Assembly (NCBI GenBank): GCA_965247435.1
Contig: OZ252019.1
Coordinates: 5,146,001-5,210,000 of the forward strand
Length of the DNA: 64,000 nucleotides
Origin: Ilyomonas sp965247435
GTDB taxonomy: Bacteria > Bacteroidota > Bacteroidia > Chitinophagales > Chitinophagaceae
Direction of reading: 5' to 3'
Shown: piece by piece, positions 46,643 to 54,669 of the stretch
Numbering within the stretch: the first letter of the stretch is position 1
Layout: every line of letters begins with the position of its first letter
Notes under the pieces: generated by a model
The model's input: only the letters and a program-made list of their open reading frames with translations
The model's database searches: none
Told to the model about the DNA's origin: nothing
Translations under genes and position numbers: made by a program

Positions 46643-47392
46643 TAGGCTGTAGCTATAAGATTTTTGTAAGTAAGCCTTTTACCTGACAAAGATAGCATGT
46701 TATTAAATCTTGAAAATTCAGTTTCTTTTCTTGTGTTGTAACGATATTCAAATTCATCAATGTACCTGTCTAAATGTTTTGGGCTTACTTGGTGATAAAT
46801 ACCAATGATACCACTGCAAACCTTTGTAAGCCATCCATTCATCAGTCATTACAGTGCTGCCTTCGCTTACATATTGTTCAATTAAAGGCTGTAAAGTTTC
46901 TTTTTGAGTATTGCTAACCTTCATAGCTACAACGATACCATTGCGCTCTATTAAGCCAAATACAGCCGTTTTACCTTTGCCGCTGCGACCTTGCGAACCT
47001 TCTATTCTTTTGCTCTTATGTTTATTTTTTTCTTTGCCGCCTACATAGGTTTCATCACATTCAACGATTGTAGCCATTACAGGTTTAGAAAAAGATTTTG
47101 TTTGTGCAGCGTATCTAATTCTTTGCCCCATAAACCAAGCTGTTTTTTGCGTAACACTTATATCCCTTGCAAGCTGGCAAGAACTAATACCTTTCTTATG
47201 AGATGAAAGAATGTACATAGCAACAAACCATTTCTGTAATGAGATAGGGCTATTTTCAAATATAGTTCCTTTGATAGCCGAAAACTGCTTGCGGCAAGCA
47301 GCACATTTGTAACGCTTATTTGCTCCTTTCAGTTCATATACCTTGTTATGATTACAAAAAGTACAGGTAACATTACCATCAGCCCAACGCAT
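46642..47392 (-). pseudogene. IS1595-family (ISXO2-like) transposase with internal deletion
   Basis: The N-terminal part (211 aa from ATG 47392) has a zinc ribbon (C10-x2-C13, C29-x2-C32), and the first two acidic positions of the DDE core (VECDETYVGGKEK and VMTDEWMAYKG). After YKGL the reading frame jumps: the end of the protein (GIIGIYHQVSPKHLDRYIDE and FEYRYNTRK) is in another frame from about 46815 to 46642. The stretch that normally lies between, with the IEG-x-W-S block and the third catalytic residue, is absent. So this is an internal deletion plus frameshift, and the enzyme cannot be active. Confidence 0.85.
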
Positions 47393-47588
47393 CTTTGTCA
47401 GGTATCAATACAAGTCTGTTTATCAGAAAAATATTGTGTTGCTTCTATATGATTATTGAACATAAAATTTGCTTTATCTTTCTCCTATAAAGTTACAACG
47501 TTTTTGTTAACTGCAAAAATAAATACATGTTTATTTTGCTGACTGTCAAAATTGTAATATATTATTCTAATAAAATATCCGCAAAAAA

Positions 47589-48567
47589 ATGGAAGCCGAA
47601 AATGCACAAGACAGCGAACAACATCTTAATAACAATAATCCACCGCCACCAATCATAAATGCTCCAGCCGACAAACCCGACAATACCCAGCAGACACAAA
47701 ACACCCAAACACCACCACAAGAACCCGTAAGAATTATTATTGAGAAGGATGAGAGGCGTAACGCACAATCTGTTGTAGCAAATATTATTTCTGGTTGTGC
47801 TGTGGTTTTGGCAGCCATTGCCCTTATTTATACTTACAAACTTTATGGGGAAACAACTAAGGCAAATAATACTTCTGACAGTACTTTGCAGCTTAGCAGA
47901 CAGCAATTTGAACAAAGTAAAAGGGATAACGAAGAAACAAAACGGATACAGGTAAAAAGGGATGCAGCAGATTGCAATTGAAAGAAGAAAACAATTTGTA
48001 CTTGACAGCACGAATAGTAATAATAGATTTACATTTGATAGTAAGAGTTTGCAAACTCAAATAAATACTCTTAATGAAACAAGAAGAAATTTTGAAAAGG
48101 AACACAAAGCCTTTCTTGACATGGATAAAATTGATATTCAAGACGCGAAAGATGGTATTAATAATACAGTGATTTTTGGAATCGAAAATATAGGCACTCA
48201 ACCTGTTATAACTGATAAAATCGGCTTTCATATTTTGACTACAGATACAGCTAAGGGTAAGAAAAAAAATATAAGAGACTTTTGTTTTCAAAAATGTAAA
48301 AGTCATTTGCAAAACGAACAGTTTTATTTTGGTAGAAATGCTAAAAAAGATATAAATCAAAACTTTTTCAAGTTCCCGGATAAGGAAATTGAAGAAATGA
48401 AAGCTAAAAACCGAAAAATATTTATAGGCTGTTTGATACATTATAAAAATGTTGTTACTGATAAAACTGGTACTTTTTTATTTTACGGTTATACAGATTA
48501 TAAAATCCTTAATTCAAGCGGTTCTTATCCATTAGCTCTTTTATACGAAGACAACATTCCAGATTAG
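47589..48567 (+). pseudogene. Membrane-anchored coiled-coil protein gene split by a +1 frameshift
   Basis: The first frame (47589-47981) encodes a proline- and glutamine-rich cytosolic head, one membrane helix (about 63-82, SVVANIISGCAVVLAAIALI) and the start of a coiled coil (QQFEQSKRDNEETKRIQ). At about 47950-47962 (near GTAAAAAGGG) the protein-like sequence moves to the +1 frame and continues (QQIAIERRKQFVLD and on) to 48567 as a 201-aa segment with a beta-rich end. The two frames overlap and join naturally into one protein of about 325 aa, so a one-base insertion, a sequencing error or a programmed shift explains it. Carried in the IS1595-family element. Confidence 0.65.
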
Positions 48568-48579
48568 AATTTTCCCTTT

Positions 48580-48603
48580 GGGTTAAAGTAGTATGTAGTT
48601 ACC
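48580..48603 (-). repeat. Right terminal inverted repeat of the IS1595-family element
   Basis: Read on the minus strand it is GGTAACTACATACTAC then TTTAACCC, followed outside by the target duplication. Confidence 0.93.
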
Positions 48604-48798
48604 TTTAAAGTTTTAAATCGAATCGAATTTTAGTAAAGATAAAATTAAGTTTTAGGTCTATACTTTAAACAGAATATAGAAGTAATTTGCCTTGTTAACA
48701 AAAGTGCGTTTAACCATATTTTATCTACAAATTGAAATAAAAATGATCATCTATTTTCTAAAGTAATATTTTCACATTGCCTGCTAAAACCAACTTAT

Positions 48799-49590
48799 AT
48801 GAATTTCTATTCAGAACTTGAAAAGCGCAAACAAGATATTGAATGTAGTGATGAATTTTATCCGTTCGAATTTAGCCAAATTATGCCAAAGCCAGAAACT
48901 GAATTGTTGCCTGGAGTTAAGTGGGGTAGTTGTTGTCAATTATACACTCCTGCTTTCTGGAAGTTTTTGTATTTGTCGCGTGGATTCAATTCAAAAACCA
49001 ACAGTCATAAACTTAGCTCTAACATTCTTGAGGAGATTGTAGCTTGTATGCTTGGAGGTTACGGAATGCCATCAGAGCTTGGGTTACTTGCTTTTGAGAG
49101 ACTTAAAAATGGTTCATTAATTCAACCAGGAGTATCGATACTGCGTTTAAAAGAAGCATTATATACACCATTTCAGTTGGGTAATGGAATCTCAAAAAGA
49201 TACCGATTTTATAATCAAAAGAGTATTTATATACATTCCTTTTTAGAACGAAAAGACTTAAATGAAATTCCTTTTCAAAATGATTTATCGTTTCGGAAAT
49301 GGCTGCTCAGTATTAATGGCATAGGTTTCAAAACCGCATCATGGATAACTAGAAATTGGTTAGACAGTGAAAATGTAGCTATTCTTGATATTCATATTTT
49401 TAGAGCTGGAAAAATTGTCGGTATATTTAAGCATGATGATGTTTCAAAAAAATATTTAGAATTGGAGAACTGTTTTATCAGTTTTTGTAAGGCAATAGAT
49501 GTACGCCCTTCGAAAATGGATGCAATAATTTGGGAGTGTATGAAAAAAACTAATAAATTAGCGTTGAAAATACTCGAAACTCTTAATTAA
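48799..49590 (+). CDS. OGG1-like HhH DNA glycosylase
   Basis: A 263-aa protein with the helix-hairpin-helix GPD motif: LSINGIGFKTASW (170-182) with K178 as the catalytic lysine and AILDIHI (194-200) with D197 as the general acid. The spacing K178-D197 (19) is the same as K249-D268 in human OGG1. This class removes oxidised or modified purines and can nick DNA. OGG-like proteins are also ancillary parts of type IV CBASS. It is the first gene of a five-gene operon; the next gene starts 10 bases on. The substrate here may be a modified base rather than 8-oxoguanine. Confidence 0.82.
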   Translation: MNFYSELEKRKQDIECSDEFYPFEFSQIMPKPETELLPGVKWGSCCQLYTPAFWKFLYLSRGFNSKTNSHKLSSNILEEIVACMLGGYGMPSELGLLAFERLKNGSLIQPGVSILRLKEALYTPFQLGNGISKRYRFYNQKSIYIHSFLERKDLNEIPFQNDLSFRKWLLSINGIGFKTASWITRNWLDSENVAILDIHIFRAGKIVGIFKHDDVSKKYLELENCFISFCKAIDVRPSKMDAIIWECMKKTNKLALKILETLN

Positions 49591-49600
49591 ATGCTTTCAT

Positions 49601-49921
49601 ATGTCTGGTAGTGGATCGGGAGGTGGCGGTGGCTTCTCCCAAGAAAAGAAAGATTGTAACTCTCTTACAATAAGAACACAAATATCGTCTCCCCAACCTA
49701 AGGTAGTTTCTTTATTAAATATTGATGATATCCTAAATTTAGTTCTTATGCCTCCTGTAGGGCCAGTTCAAGTTGTTACCCAGTCAGGTCAAGTTGCTGG
49801 AGCAGTTTCATCTGCAGACTTGCCTGAATTAATTCAATGCATGGTCAATAATCATGTCTTCATTGCGAAGGTTACTAGCATTAATGGCGGTTATTGCCAA
49901 ATCTTAATTAGCCACAAATGA
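49601..49921 (+). CDS. Small protein with glycine-rich N-terminus, possible conjugation substrate
   Basis: A 106-aa protein starting M-S-G-S-G-S-G-G-G-G-G-F, followed by a soluble, strand-rich domain (about 20-106). After removal of the initiator methionine the N-terminus would be a flexible Ser/Gly tail. It lies between the glycosylase and the PfkB-NDT gene (4-base overlap with the latter). In Qat systems the protein encoded beside the QueC-like enzyme also has a glycine-rich N-terminus, and QueC-like enzymes of type IV CBASS have been reported to attach a deazaguanine to a partner's N-terminus. It is therefore a candidate acceptor for such a modification. No domain is recognised. Confidence 0.6.
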   Translation: MSGSGSGGGGGFSQEKKDCNSLTIRTQISSPQPKVVSLLNIDDILNLVLMPPVGPVQVVTQSGQVAGAVSSADLPELIQCMVNNHVFIAKVTSINGGYCQILISHK

Positions 49922-51129
49922 TTACTGTAGTTGGAGGTACTTATGAAGAGCTCTGCTTTGAGCCTTATTGGAAACAAATATATGGGTCTGGTTTAAGAGC
50001 ATGTCAAGCGATTAATGCTTTAGCTCCAGACCAAACAATTTCTTTTTTTACATTCGGAGATGAAAAAATAGAATCACATTTAAATGTACTTGCTAAATTT
50101 ACGAAGATAGAAAGCGCTGTCACCAGGATAGAGCATTCAATACAATTTTATTATGATCACCCATTAATTAACCCAAGAATCTTTCCCCGTTCAGATACAA
50201 TTGCCAAGTCTGAAAATAATTTTAGTGTTGAAGCTGAAAATACATTGTATTACGGTTTTTTTGAAGGTTCAGCCTGTGTGAAAGGAAACAAAGTTGTTTA
50301 TGATCCTCAATCTCCAATTGCACCCGTAAGCTTCACCGCAACAAACTCGACTGCAAAAGAGTTAGCGTATGTAATAAATCTACGAGAAGCTAAAATTATA
50401 TCGAAGAAATTCAATATAAATGAAATAAAAGAATACTTTTTTCAAGTTGAGCAAGTAAGAGTATTAGTATTAAAGATGGGACCTAAAGGTGCTTTGGTTT
50501 CTACTCCAGATGGTAAAGAACAAATCATACCTGTTTACAAAACAGATAATGTATGGCCGATTGGATCTGGGGATATCTTTGCTGCAGTTTTTGCTTATAA
50601 CTGGTTTAATAATAATGATGTTTTTAATGCTGCACAAGAAGCATCGTGGCAAACTGCTTGCTATTGCAATTTTAAAGATTTTGAATTTCATCCGATAAAC
50701 AGCATTCCTTCTTTTATTCCTTTGAAAATTGAAAAATTTCCAATTAATCAAATTTATTTAGCTGGTCCATTTTTTACTTTTTCGGAAAGATGGCTTATTG
50801 ATCAAATTAGAAATGCTCTAAATGACTTTCATTTAAAAGTTTTCTCTCCATGGCATGATGTTGGTCATGGAATTGCGTCTGAAGTAGTTTATAAAGACTT
50901 AGAGGCTCTTGATGCATCTGCAATTGTTTTCAGTGTATTAGATGGTTTAGATTCAGGAACACTATTTGAAATCGGCTATACCGTCAAAAAAGGTATACCT
51001 ATTATCGGATATGTAGAAAATGAGACTTCTGAATCTACCAAAATGCTTGAAGGCACAAGTTGCATCCTAGAAAAAGATTTAACCACCGCTATTTATAAAT
51101 GCTTTTGGCAAATTGCTGAAAATGAATAA
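49918..51129 (+). CDS. PfkB-family kinase fused to a nucleoside 2-deoxyribosyltransferase
   Basis: A 403-aa two-domain protein. Residues of about 1-275 are a PfkB/ribokinase-type sugar or nucleoside kinase (VVGGTYEE start, and the anion-hole/base motif P-I-G-S-G-D-I-F near 216-223). Residues of about 280-403 are a nucleoside 2-deoxyribosyltransferase (QIYLAGPFFTFSERW, SPWHDVGHG, and D-G-L-D-S-G-T-L-F-E-I-G-Y with the catalytic glutamate). PfkB enzymes phosphorylate nucleosides; NDT enzymes cut or exchange nucleobases. The fusion would convert between a free base and its nucleotide, fitting a pathway for an unusual purine. It overlaps the genes on both sides. Confidence 0.85.
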   Translation: MITVVGGTYEELCFEPYWKQIYGSGLRACQAINALAPDQTISFFTFGDEKIESHLNVLAKFTKIESAVTRIEHSIQFYYDHPLINPRIFPRSDTIAKSENNFSVEAENTLYYGFFEGSACVKGNKVVYDPQSPIAPVSFTATNSTAKELAYVINLREAKIISKKFNINEIKEYFFQVEQVRVLVLKMGPKGALVSTPDGKEQIIPVYKTDNVWPIGSGDIFAAVFAYNWFNNNDVFNAAQEASWQTACYCNFKDFEFHPINSIPSFIPLKIEKFPINQIYLAGPFFTFSERWLIDQIRNALNDFHLKVFSPWHDVGHGIASEVVYKDLEALDASAIVFSVLDGLDSGTLFEIGYTVKKGIPIIGYVENETSESTKMLEGTSCILEKDLTTAIYKCFWQIAENE

Positions 51130-51727
51130 GGCTATTTTACTTTCTGGTGGAATGGATTCAATAGCTCTTGCATACTGGCAAACACCAAAGTATGCTTTTA
51201 CAATAGATTATGGACAGAAGCCGGCTAAAGCGGAAATAAAGGCTAGTAAGGCTGTCTGCGAACATCTCCAAATTGAACATAAAATCATAAGTATTGATTG
51301 TAGTATGCTTGGTAGTGGTGACCTTTCACAAAGAAAAGCTTTAGAAATTGCACCTTCATCAGAATGGTGGCCATTTCGAAATCAATTGTTAGTCACTTTG
51401 GCTAGTATGCAAGGAATTTTTTTGGAAGTTGACGAAATCATGGTTGGCTCAATTTTTACAGACGGCTTTCATAAGGATGGTACTAAACTTTTTTATGAGA
51501 AGATAAACGAATTAGTTAGCTTTCAAGAAGGTAATGTAAAGGTAACATCACCAGCTATAGATTTAACATCGGTTCAATTGATTTTGAAATCACAGGTTCC
51601 TCCGGCTATACTTTATTATGCGCATTCATGCCATAAAGGTAATTTGCCATGTGGCAATTGTCGTGGCTGTAACAAATACATTCAAGTAACAGAAACATTA
51701 AAATATGAAGGATGGTTCAAATCCTAA
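51122..51727 (+). CDS. QueC-like 7-cyano-7-deazaguanine synthase relative
   Basis: A 201-aa protein from ATG 51122 (overlapping the previous gene by 8 bases; a start at 51113 is also open). The N-terminus has the ATP-pyrophosphatase loop S-G-G-M-D-S (8-13). The C-terminus has the zinc-binding cysteines (C-H-K-G-N-L-P-C-G-N-C-R-G-C near 181-194) of QueC. QueC makes preQ0 from carboxydeazaguanine, using ATP. No other queuosine gene is here, so it is more likely a conflict-system QueC relative, as in Qat and type IV CBASS, possibly joining a deazapurine to an amine. Confidence 0.85.
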   Translation: MNKAILLSGGMDSIALAYWQTPKYAFTIDYGQKPAKAEIKASKAVCEHLQIEHKIISIDCSMLGSGDLSQRKALEIAPSSEWWPFRNQLLVTLASMQGIFLEVDEIMVGSIFTDGFHKDGTKLFYEKINELVSFQEGNVKVTSPAIDLTSVQLILKSQVPPAILYYAHSCHKGNLPCGNCRGCNKYIQVTETLKYEGWFKS

Positions 51728-52379
51728 TCCATTAAAATATCCTCACAAAATCCAAAGTCCTAATTATCCCTTAGGCCAATCTGTTAAATTACCAAATCCA
51801 GAAGTAAAGCCAAACACATCGTTTTTAGATGTATTAGAAACAAGAAAAACGCAAAGGCATTTTTCAAAGATTAATTTACAACAAGTAAGTGATCTTTTGT
51901 GGTATGCGTGTAGAGTTAAAACGGTAGTTATTTCAAAAGAGGAAAATATTTTAACTCATAGACCTTATCCTTCTGCTGGTGCTATTCATCCTGTTGATAT
52001 TTTTATTTCACTACCTCATGAATTGTCTAATAGAACTTTGCACTATTACGACCCTTTTAATCATGCCATAATAAATCTTGAGGTTGATCAAAAAAAACTT
52101 ATTAATTTCTTTCAGCATGTAAATAATAATTTGAGCTTGGCTAACGCCGCATTACTTTGGTTAATAGTTGATCTGCCAAGAACCAGTTCAAGTTACAAGA
52201 ATCCTCATAGTTTAGTTTGGAGAGATGCTGGAGCTGCTCTTTTTGCTTTACAACTTGTTGCGGAAGCATTAAGATTAAATTCCTGCCAAATTGGGTCGCT
52301 TGCACAGCCTTATATTTCAAGGCTATTTTCTAACAAGATGAAATTGATTAGCGGCGGTGGCATTGCAATCGGTAATTAA
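51705..52379 (+). CDS. SagB-like nitroreductase-fold oxidoreductase
   Basis: A 224-aa protein of the nitroreductase/SagB fold, an FMN-dependent family. Visible features are the N-terminal L-E-T-R-K-T-x-R-x-F (about 45-54) phosphate-binding helix, PSAGAIHP (about 89-96), and a C-terminal RDAGAALFALQLVAEALRL helix followed by CQIGSLAQ. SagB enzymes oxidise or reduce ring compounds such as azolines. Its start overlaps the QueC-like gene by 23 bases and it closes the operon. It could act on the modified base or on the conjugate. Confidence 0.75.
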   Translation: MKDGSNPNPLKYPHKIQSPNYPLGQSVKLPNPEVKPNTSFLDVLETRKTQRHFSKINLQQVSDLLWYACRVKTVVISKEENILTHRPYPSAGAIHPVDIFISLPHELSNRTLHYYDPFNHAIINLEVDQKKLINFFQHVNNNLSLANAALLWLIVDLPRTSSSYKNPHSLVWRDAGAALFALQLVAEALRLNSCQIGSLAQPYISRLFSNKMKLISGGGIAIGN

Positions 52380-52553
52380 GTCAAACTTTTACATTCACTA
52401 TATAATATGAATTTCACACTTCTGCTTTGTTCTTTTTTAACTTTACACCTTTTTGATTTATTCGAAGATATGATTATTTATCTTATCTATTTTAGATAAC
52501 AATATACAAATGGTTTTCAAAGTAATTTAATAACGGAATCCTAATACAACAGC

Positions 52554-52703
52554 TTATATACCCCTTTTTATTGTCCGCCTCGCGAAAATCCTACCCGTCT
52601 TACCCAAAGCAAGCTCTGTGCTTTCGTATACTCTCGCTTGCCAAATAGTTCTGCACAAATAATCTACATCGTCTTGTTTATTATTTTCATTGGTATTGGT
52701 CAT
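52554..52703 (-). CDS. Small hypothetical protein (49 aa)
   Basis: A 49-aa frame from ATG 52703 (MTNTNENNKQDDVDYLCRTI at the start) with a basic end (RIFARRTIKRGI). Longer starts add hydrophobic sequence of unlike composition. No family recognised; it converges with the SagB-like gene. Confidence 0.4.
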   Translation of the reverse strand: MTNTNENNKQDDVDYLCRTIWQARVYESTELALGKTGRIFARRTIKRGI

Positions 52704-52818
52704 CTTTTTTTTATAAATTTTGCTATCGTTCGGAGCTATATAGTTTTTTATACTGGAGTTACAGATAAAAGAATTGGAAGCAATAAACGAATAGTAGAAG
52801 AATGGAAATAAGTTGGAC

Positions 52819-52848
52819 AAAGCACGAGCAATTTGCACGTGCTTTTTT
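52819..52848 (+). terminator. Rho-independent terminator
   Basis: Stem AAAGCACG/CGTGCTTT with an 11-base loop, followed by TTTA. Confidence 0.7.
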
Positions 52849-53044
52849 ATTGCTACATACTGTTTACACAGCATGTAGAAAAAGGAGGTAGCTATTAACA
52901 GCAAGATGCACCGGTTTTCAAAGATTCTGTTACCTCCGACATTGCTAATTCAAATTTCGCCTTCCCGCTCACAATAAACCTATGATTGGCCTACTTCATT
53001 GAACCAAAAACCCTTATCCCTGTTTTGTAAAAAGCGGACAAAAA

Positions 53045-53091
53045 GCGCAGCAAAGTTGCGCAGGCTATACTATTGAACATACTCAATAGCC
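53045..53091. repeat. Adjacent inverted repeats upstream of the mini GIY-YIG and ssb genes
   Basis: GCGCA/TGCGC (53045-53049, 53057-53061) is followed directly by GGCT...ATTGA / TCAAT-AGCC (53063-53091). Such stacked hairpins near replication genes can be transfer or replication origins, but nothing here is diagnostic. Confidence 0.35.
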
Positions 53092-53223
53092 GCTAAAAGA
53101 CTACGGCATAAACGCAGATTCCCACGCGCAAAGCATCTATTTATTCCGTTTCCTTTTGGCTTATGCATAGCCTGCTTTTTAACCGCTTTCTTTTTGTCCT
53201 TTTTCTTTTACAAAACAATTTTT

Positions 53224-53481
53224 ATGGTTTACCTAATTCACTTTAATGAGAAGCTGCACCACGCACAACACTACATTGGCTTTGTTGAAAAAAATTTGAA
53301 GCGCCGGATTAAAAAGCATAAAGACAACAAAGGCGCAAAGTTACTAATGGCTATCAACAATAAAGGTATTACCTGGGACATAGTGCGTATATGGGAGCAG
53401 GGTGACCGCGAGTTGGAACGCAAGCTAAAGAACCGTAAAAAAGCACGCTGTATTTGCCCGGTGTGCCGCAACGGAAAGTAA
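53224..53481 (+). CDS. Mini GIY-YIG-like protein
   Basis: An 85-aa protein from ATG 53224 (MVYLIHFNEKLHHAQHYIGF at the start). The Y-L-I then H-Y-I-G-F pair is the GIY-YIG signature, followed by a conserved R-x2-K-x-H helix (LKRRIKKHKD). Only the core is present, and it ends in a small cysteine pair (CICPVC). Family members of this size occur beside ssb in Bacteroidota mobile elements. Nuclease activity is plausible but the usual catalytic glutamate is not obvious, so activity is uncertain. Confidence 0.7.
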   Translation: MVYLIHFNEKLHHAQHYIGFVEKNLKRRIKKHKDNKGAKLLMAINNKGITWDIVRIWEQGDRELERKLKNRKKARCICPVCRNGK

Positions 53482-53581
53482 GCATACAACAAGGTGTTTG
53501 GTTCGTAACAAGATCAAACACTCATTTTCAAGCTCTATTTTGTTTCAACAATCCTTTATTCATATTTAAAACAAAACACGT

Positions 53582-53971
53582 ATGGAAATCATCGGACGGG
53601 TAACCAAAGATGCAACGGTTGCCACACTCAAAGACGGTAGAACAGTAGTTAATTTCAGTGTTGCAATGCATGACTACTATAAGCAAAAAGGAAGTTCAGA
53701 AAGCAAGCAAGTCACTACCTATGTACAATGTGCCTATTGGGTAAGTAGTAAAATTGCACCCTTTATTACAAAGGGAGTTTTAATTGAGCTATCAGGGCGT
53801 ATTGGTGTACAGGCGTACAAAGTGCAAGATGAAGTGAAAGCCACGCTTACGTTGCATGTAAACAACATCAAACTGCATGGCAAGGTAAAGGATGCTTCGC
53901 CCAAGACTGTTGCAGAGGTGCCGGCAGCTACGAGCACTAATGAGGAAGCTTTGAAAGATTTGCCGTTTTAA
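53582..53971 (+). CDS. ssb: Single-stranded DNA-binding protein
   Basis: A 129-aa SSB: an OB-fold (about 1-105) with GRVTKDATV, VVNFSVAMHDYY, and YVQCAYWVSSKIAPFITKG, a short linker, and the C-terminal tip E-E-A-L-K-D-L-P-F, the acidic P-F tail that recruits replication and repair proteins. It is of the small mobile-element type rather than the chromosomal one. It lies alone and has a terminator directly behind it. Together with the ArdC-type protein it suggests that the island replicates or moves as single-stranded DNA. Confidence 0.9.
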   Translation: MEIIGRVTKDATVATLKDGRTVVNFSVAMHDYYKQKGSSESKQVTTYVQCAYWVSSKIAPFITKGVLIELSGRIGVQAYKVQDEVKATLTLHVNNIKLHGKVKDASPKTVAEVPAATSTNEEALKDLPF

Positions 53972-53988
53972 ATCTTATTTTGAATCTT

Positions 53989-54018
53989 AAAGGCAGGAAC
54001 AGTGTTTCTGCCTTTTTT
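53989..54018 (+). terminator. Terminator of ssb
   Basis: Stem AAAGGCAG-g-AA / TT-t-CTGCCTTT with a short loop, then a T-run, 17 bases after the ssb stop codon. Confidence 0.85.
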
Positions 54019-54035
54019 ATGAGCTAAGTCAAAAG

Positions 54036-54063
54036 AACGAGCCGCGCATGTGCGCGGCTCGTT
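54036..54063 (-). terminator. Strong GC-rich hairpin, likely terminator of the leftward gene
   Basis: Perfect 13-bp arms AACGAGCCGCGCA / TGCGCGGCTCGTT with a TG spacer. On the minus strand it is followed by CTTTTGA and lies 30 bases after the stop of the gene at 54093. Confidence 0.65.
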
Positions 54064-54092
54064 GGGTTATAAGAATGAAATAGTAAAGATTT

Positions 54093-54353
54093 TTATTCGC
54101 TTTCAATCAATATACCCGTCAAATCTTCAAAAGGAAATTGGTCTAACACTTCAGTTAGTTCATATATGTTTTTATCATTTTTCTTAAGTTCTATCACTAA
54201 TACCATTGCCGGCAAGGTCTGCCTGCCGAGGCTTATATTCATTTGCTCTGTAATGGCTTGTTGTAATGCTTTTTTAGGGCTGGCGTAGAGCATACCAGTA
54301 TAAGGGTTTTTAAGCGGTCGGTATTTAGAACAATCAAAATCGAACTCTGGCAT
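54093..54353 (-). CDS. Hypothetical protein (86 aa)
   Basis: An 86-aa soluble protein (MPEFDFDCSKYRPLKNPYTG at the start) with an early C-x-K-Y-R stretch, a central helix and a beta strand (AMVLVIELKKN), ending in acidic residues. I do not recognise it. It converges with ssb. Confidence 0.5.
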   Translation of the reverse strand: MPEFDFDCSKYRPLKNPYTGMLYASPKKALQQAITEQMNISLGRQTLPAMVLVIELKKNDKNIYELTEVLDQFPFEDLTGILIESE

Positions 54354-54669
54354 ACGGATGTAAAATTCAGTGAAATCAAATGTAGAGTACTAATTTTTAT
54401 GCGCTATTTTTTCTAATAAAAAATTCTTTGGTAGAAACTTATTCTATACACTAATTGTAGATTAAAAAGTTTTATTAAAGCACCTCTTGCTTAGCACTAG
54501 TATACGTTTCCATTATATCCTGCTCATTCTGAATTTTTTAAGGTAGTACAATGTTTTATCCTAATATAGGTAACAAATAACTATTTTTGAAAATAGAAGC
54601 GTCTGATATCATGCTGCCTGAACTGGTACGGCTTTAACCTATGTAGTGTTCCCATTCAAAATGTAAAAT
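54354..54669. other. Intergenic stretch with nothing recognised
   Basis: AT-rich, no supported gene, repeat or RNA. It holds the upstream regions of two divergent genes. Confidence 0.5.

Larger units (their letters stand above)
45585..48603. mobile_element. 3.0-kb IS1595-family transposon with cargo genes
   Basis: The element is bounded by inverted repeats of 24 bp (45585-45608 and 48580-48603; 22 of 24 identical), starting GGTAACTACATACT. The 8 bases on both sides are identical (TTTAAAGT at 45577-45584 and 48604-48611), an exact 8-bp target duplication, which is the size made by the IS1595 family. Inside are the ISXO2-like transposase, a small coupled gene, two membrane-protein loci and a tiny acidic protein. 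At 3019 bp it is about three times a plain IS, so most of it is cargo. The transposase is damaged, so the last move was before the damage or was driven in trans. Confidence 0.93.
52704..53223. other. Intergenic stretch with a terminator and dyads
   Basis: No supported gene. It contains the terminator at 52819-52848 and a dyad cluster at 53045-53091. A short frame ending at 52809 (VTDKRIGSNKRIVEEWK) could be a gene tail but has no start. Confidence 0.4.

Noticed and set aside
48799..52379. Type IV CBASS or Qat
   Set aside because: QueC-like and OGG-like genes are present, but no CD-NTase, TGT-like, Qat-type ATPase or TatD gene is in or near the operon, so neither known system is complete.
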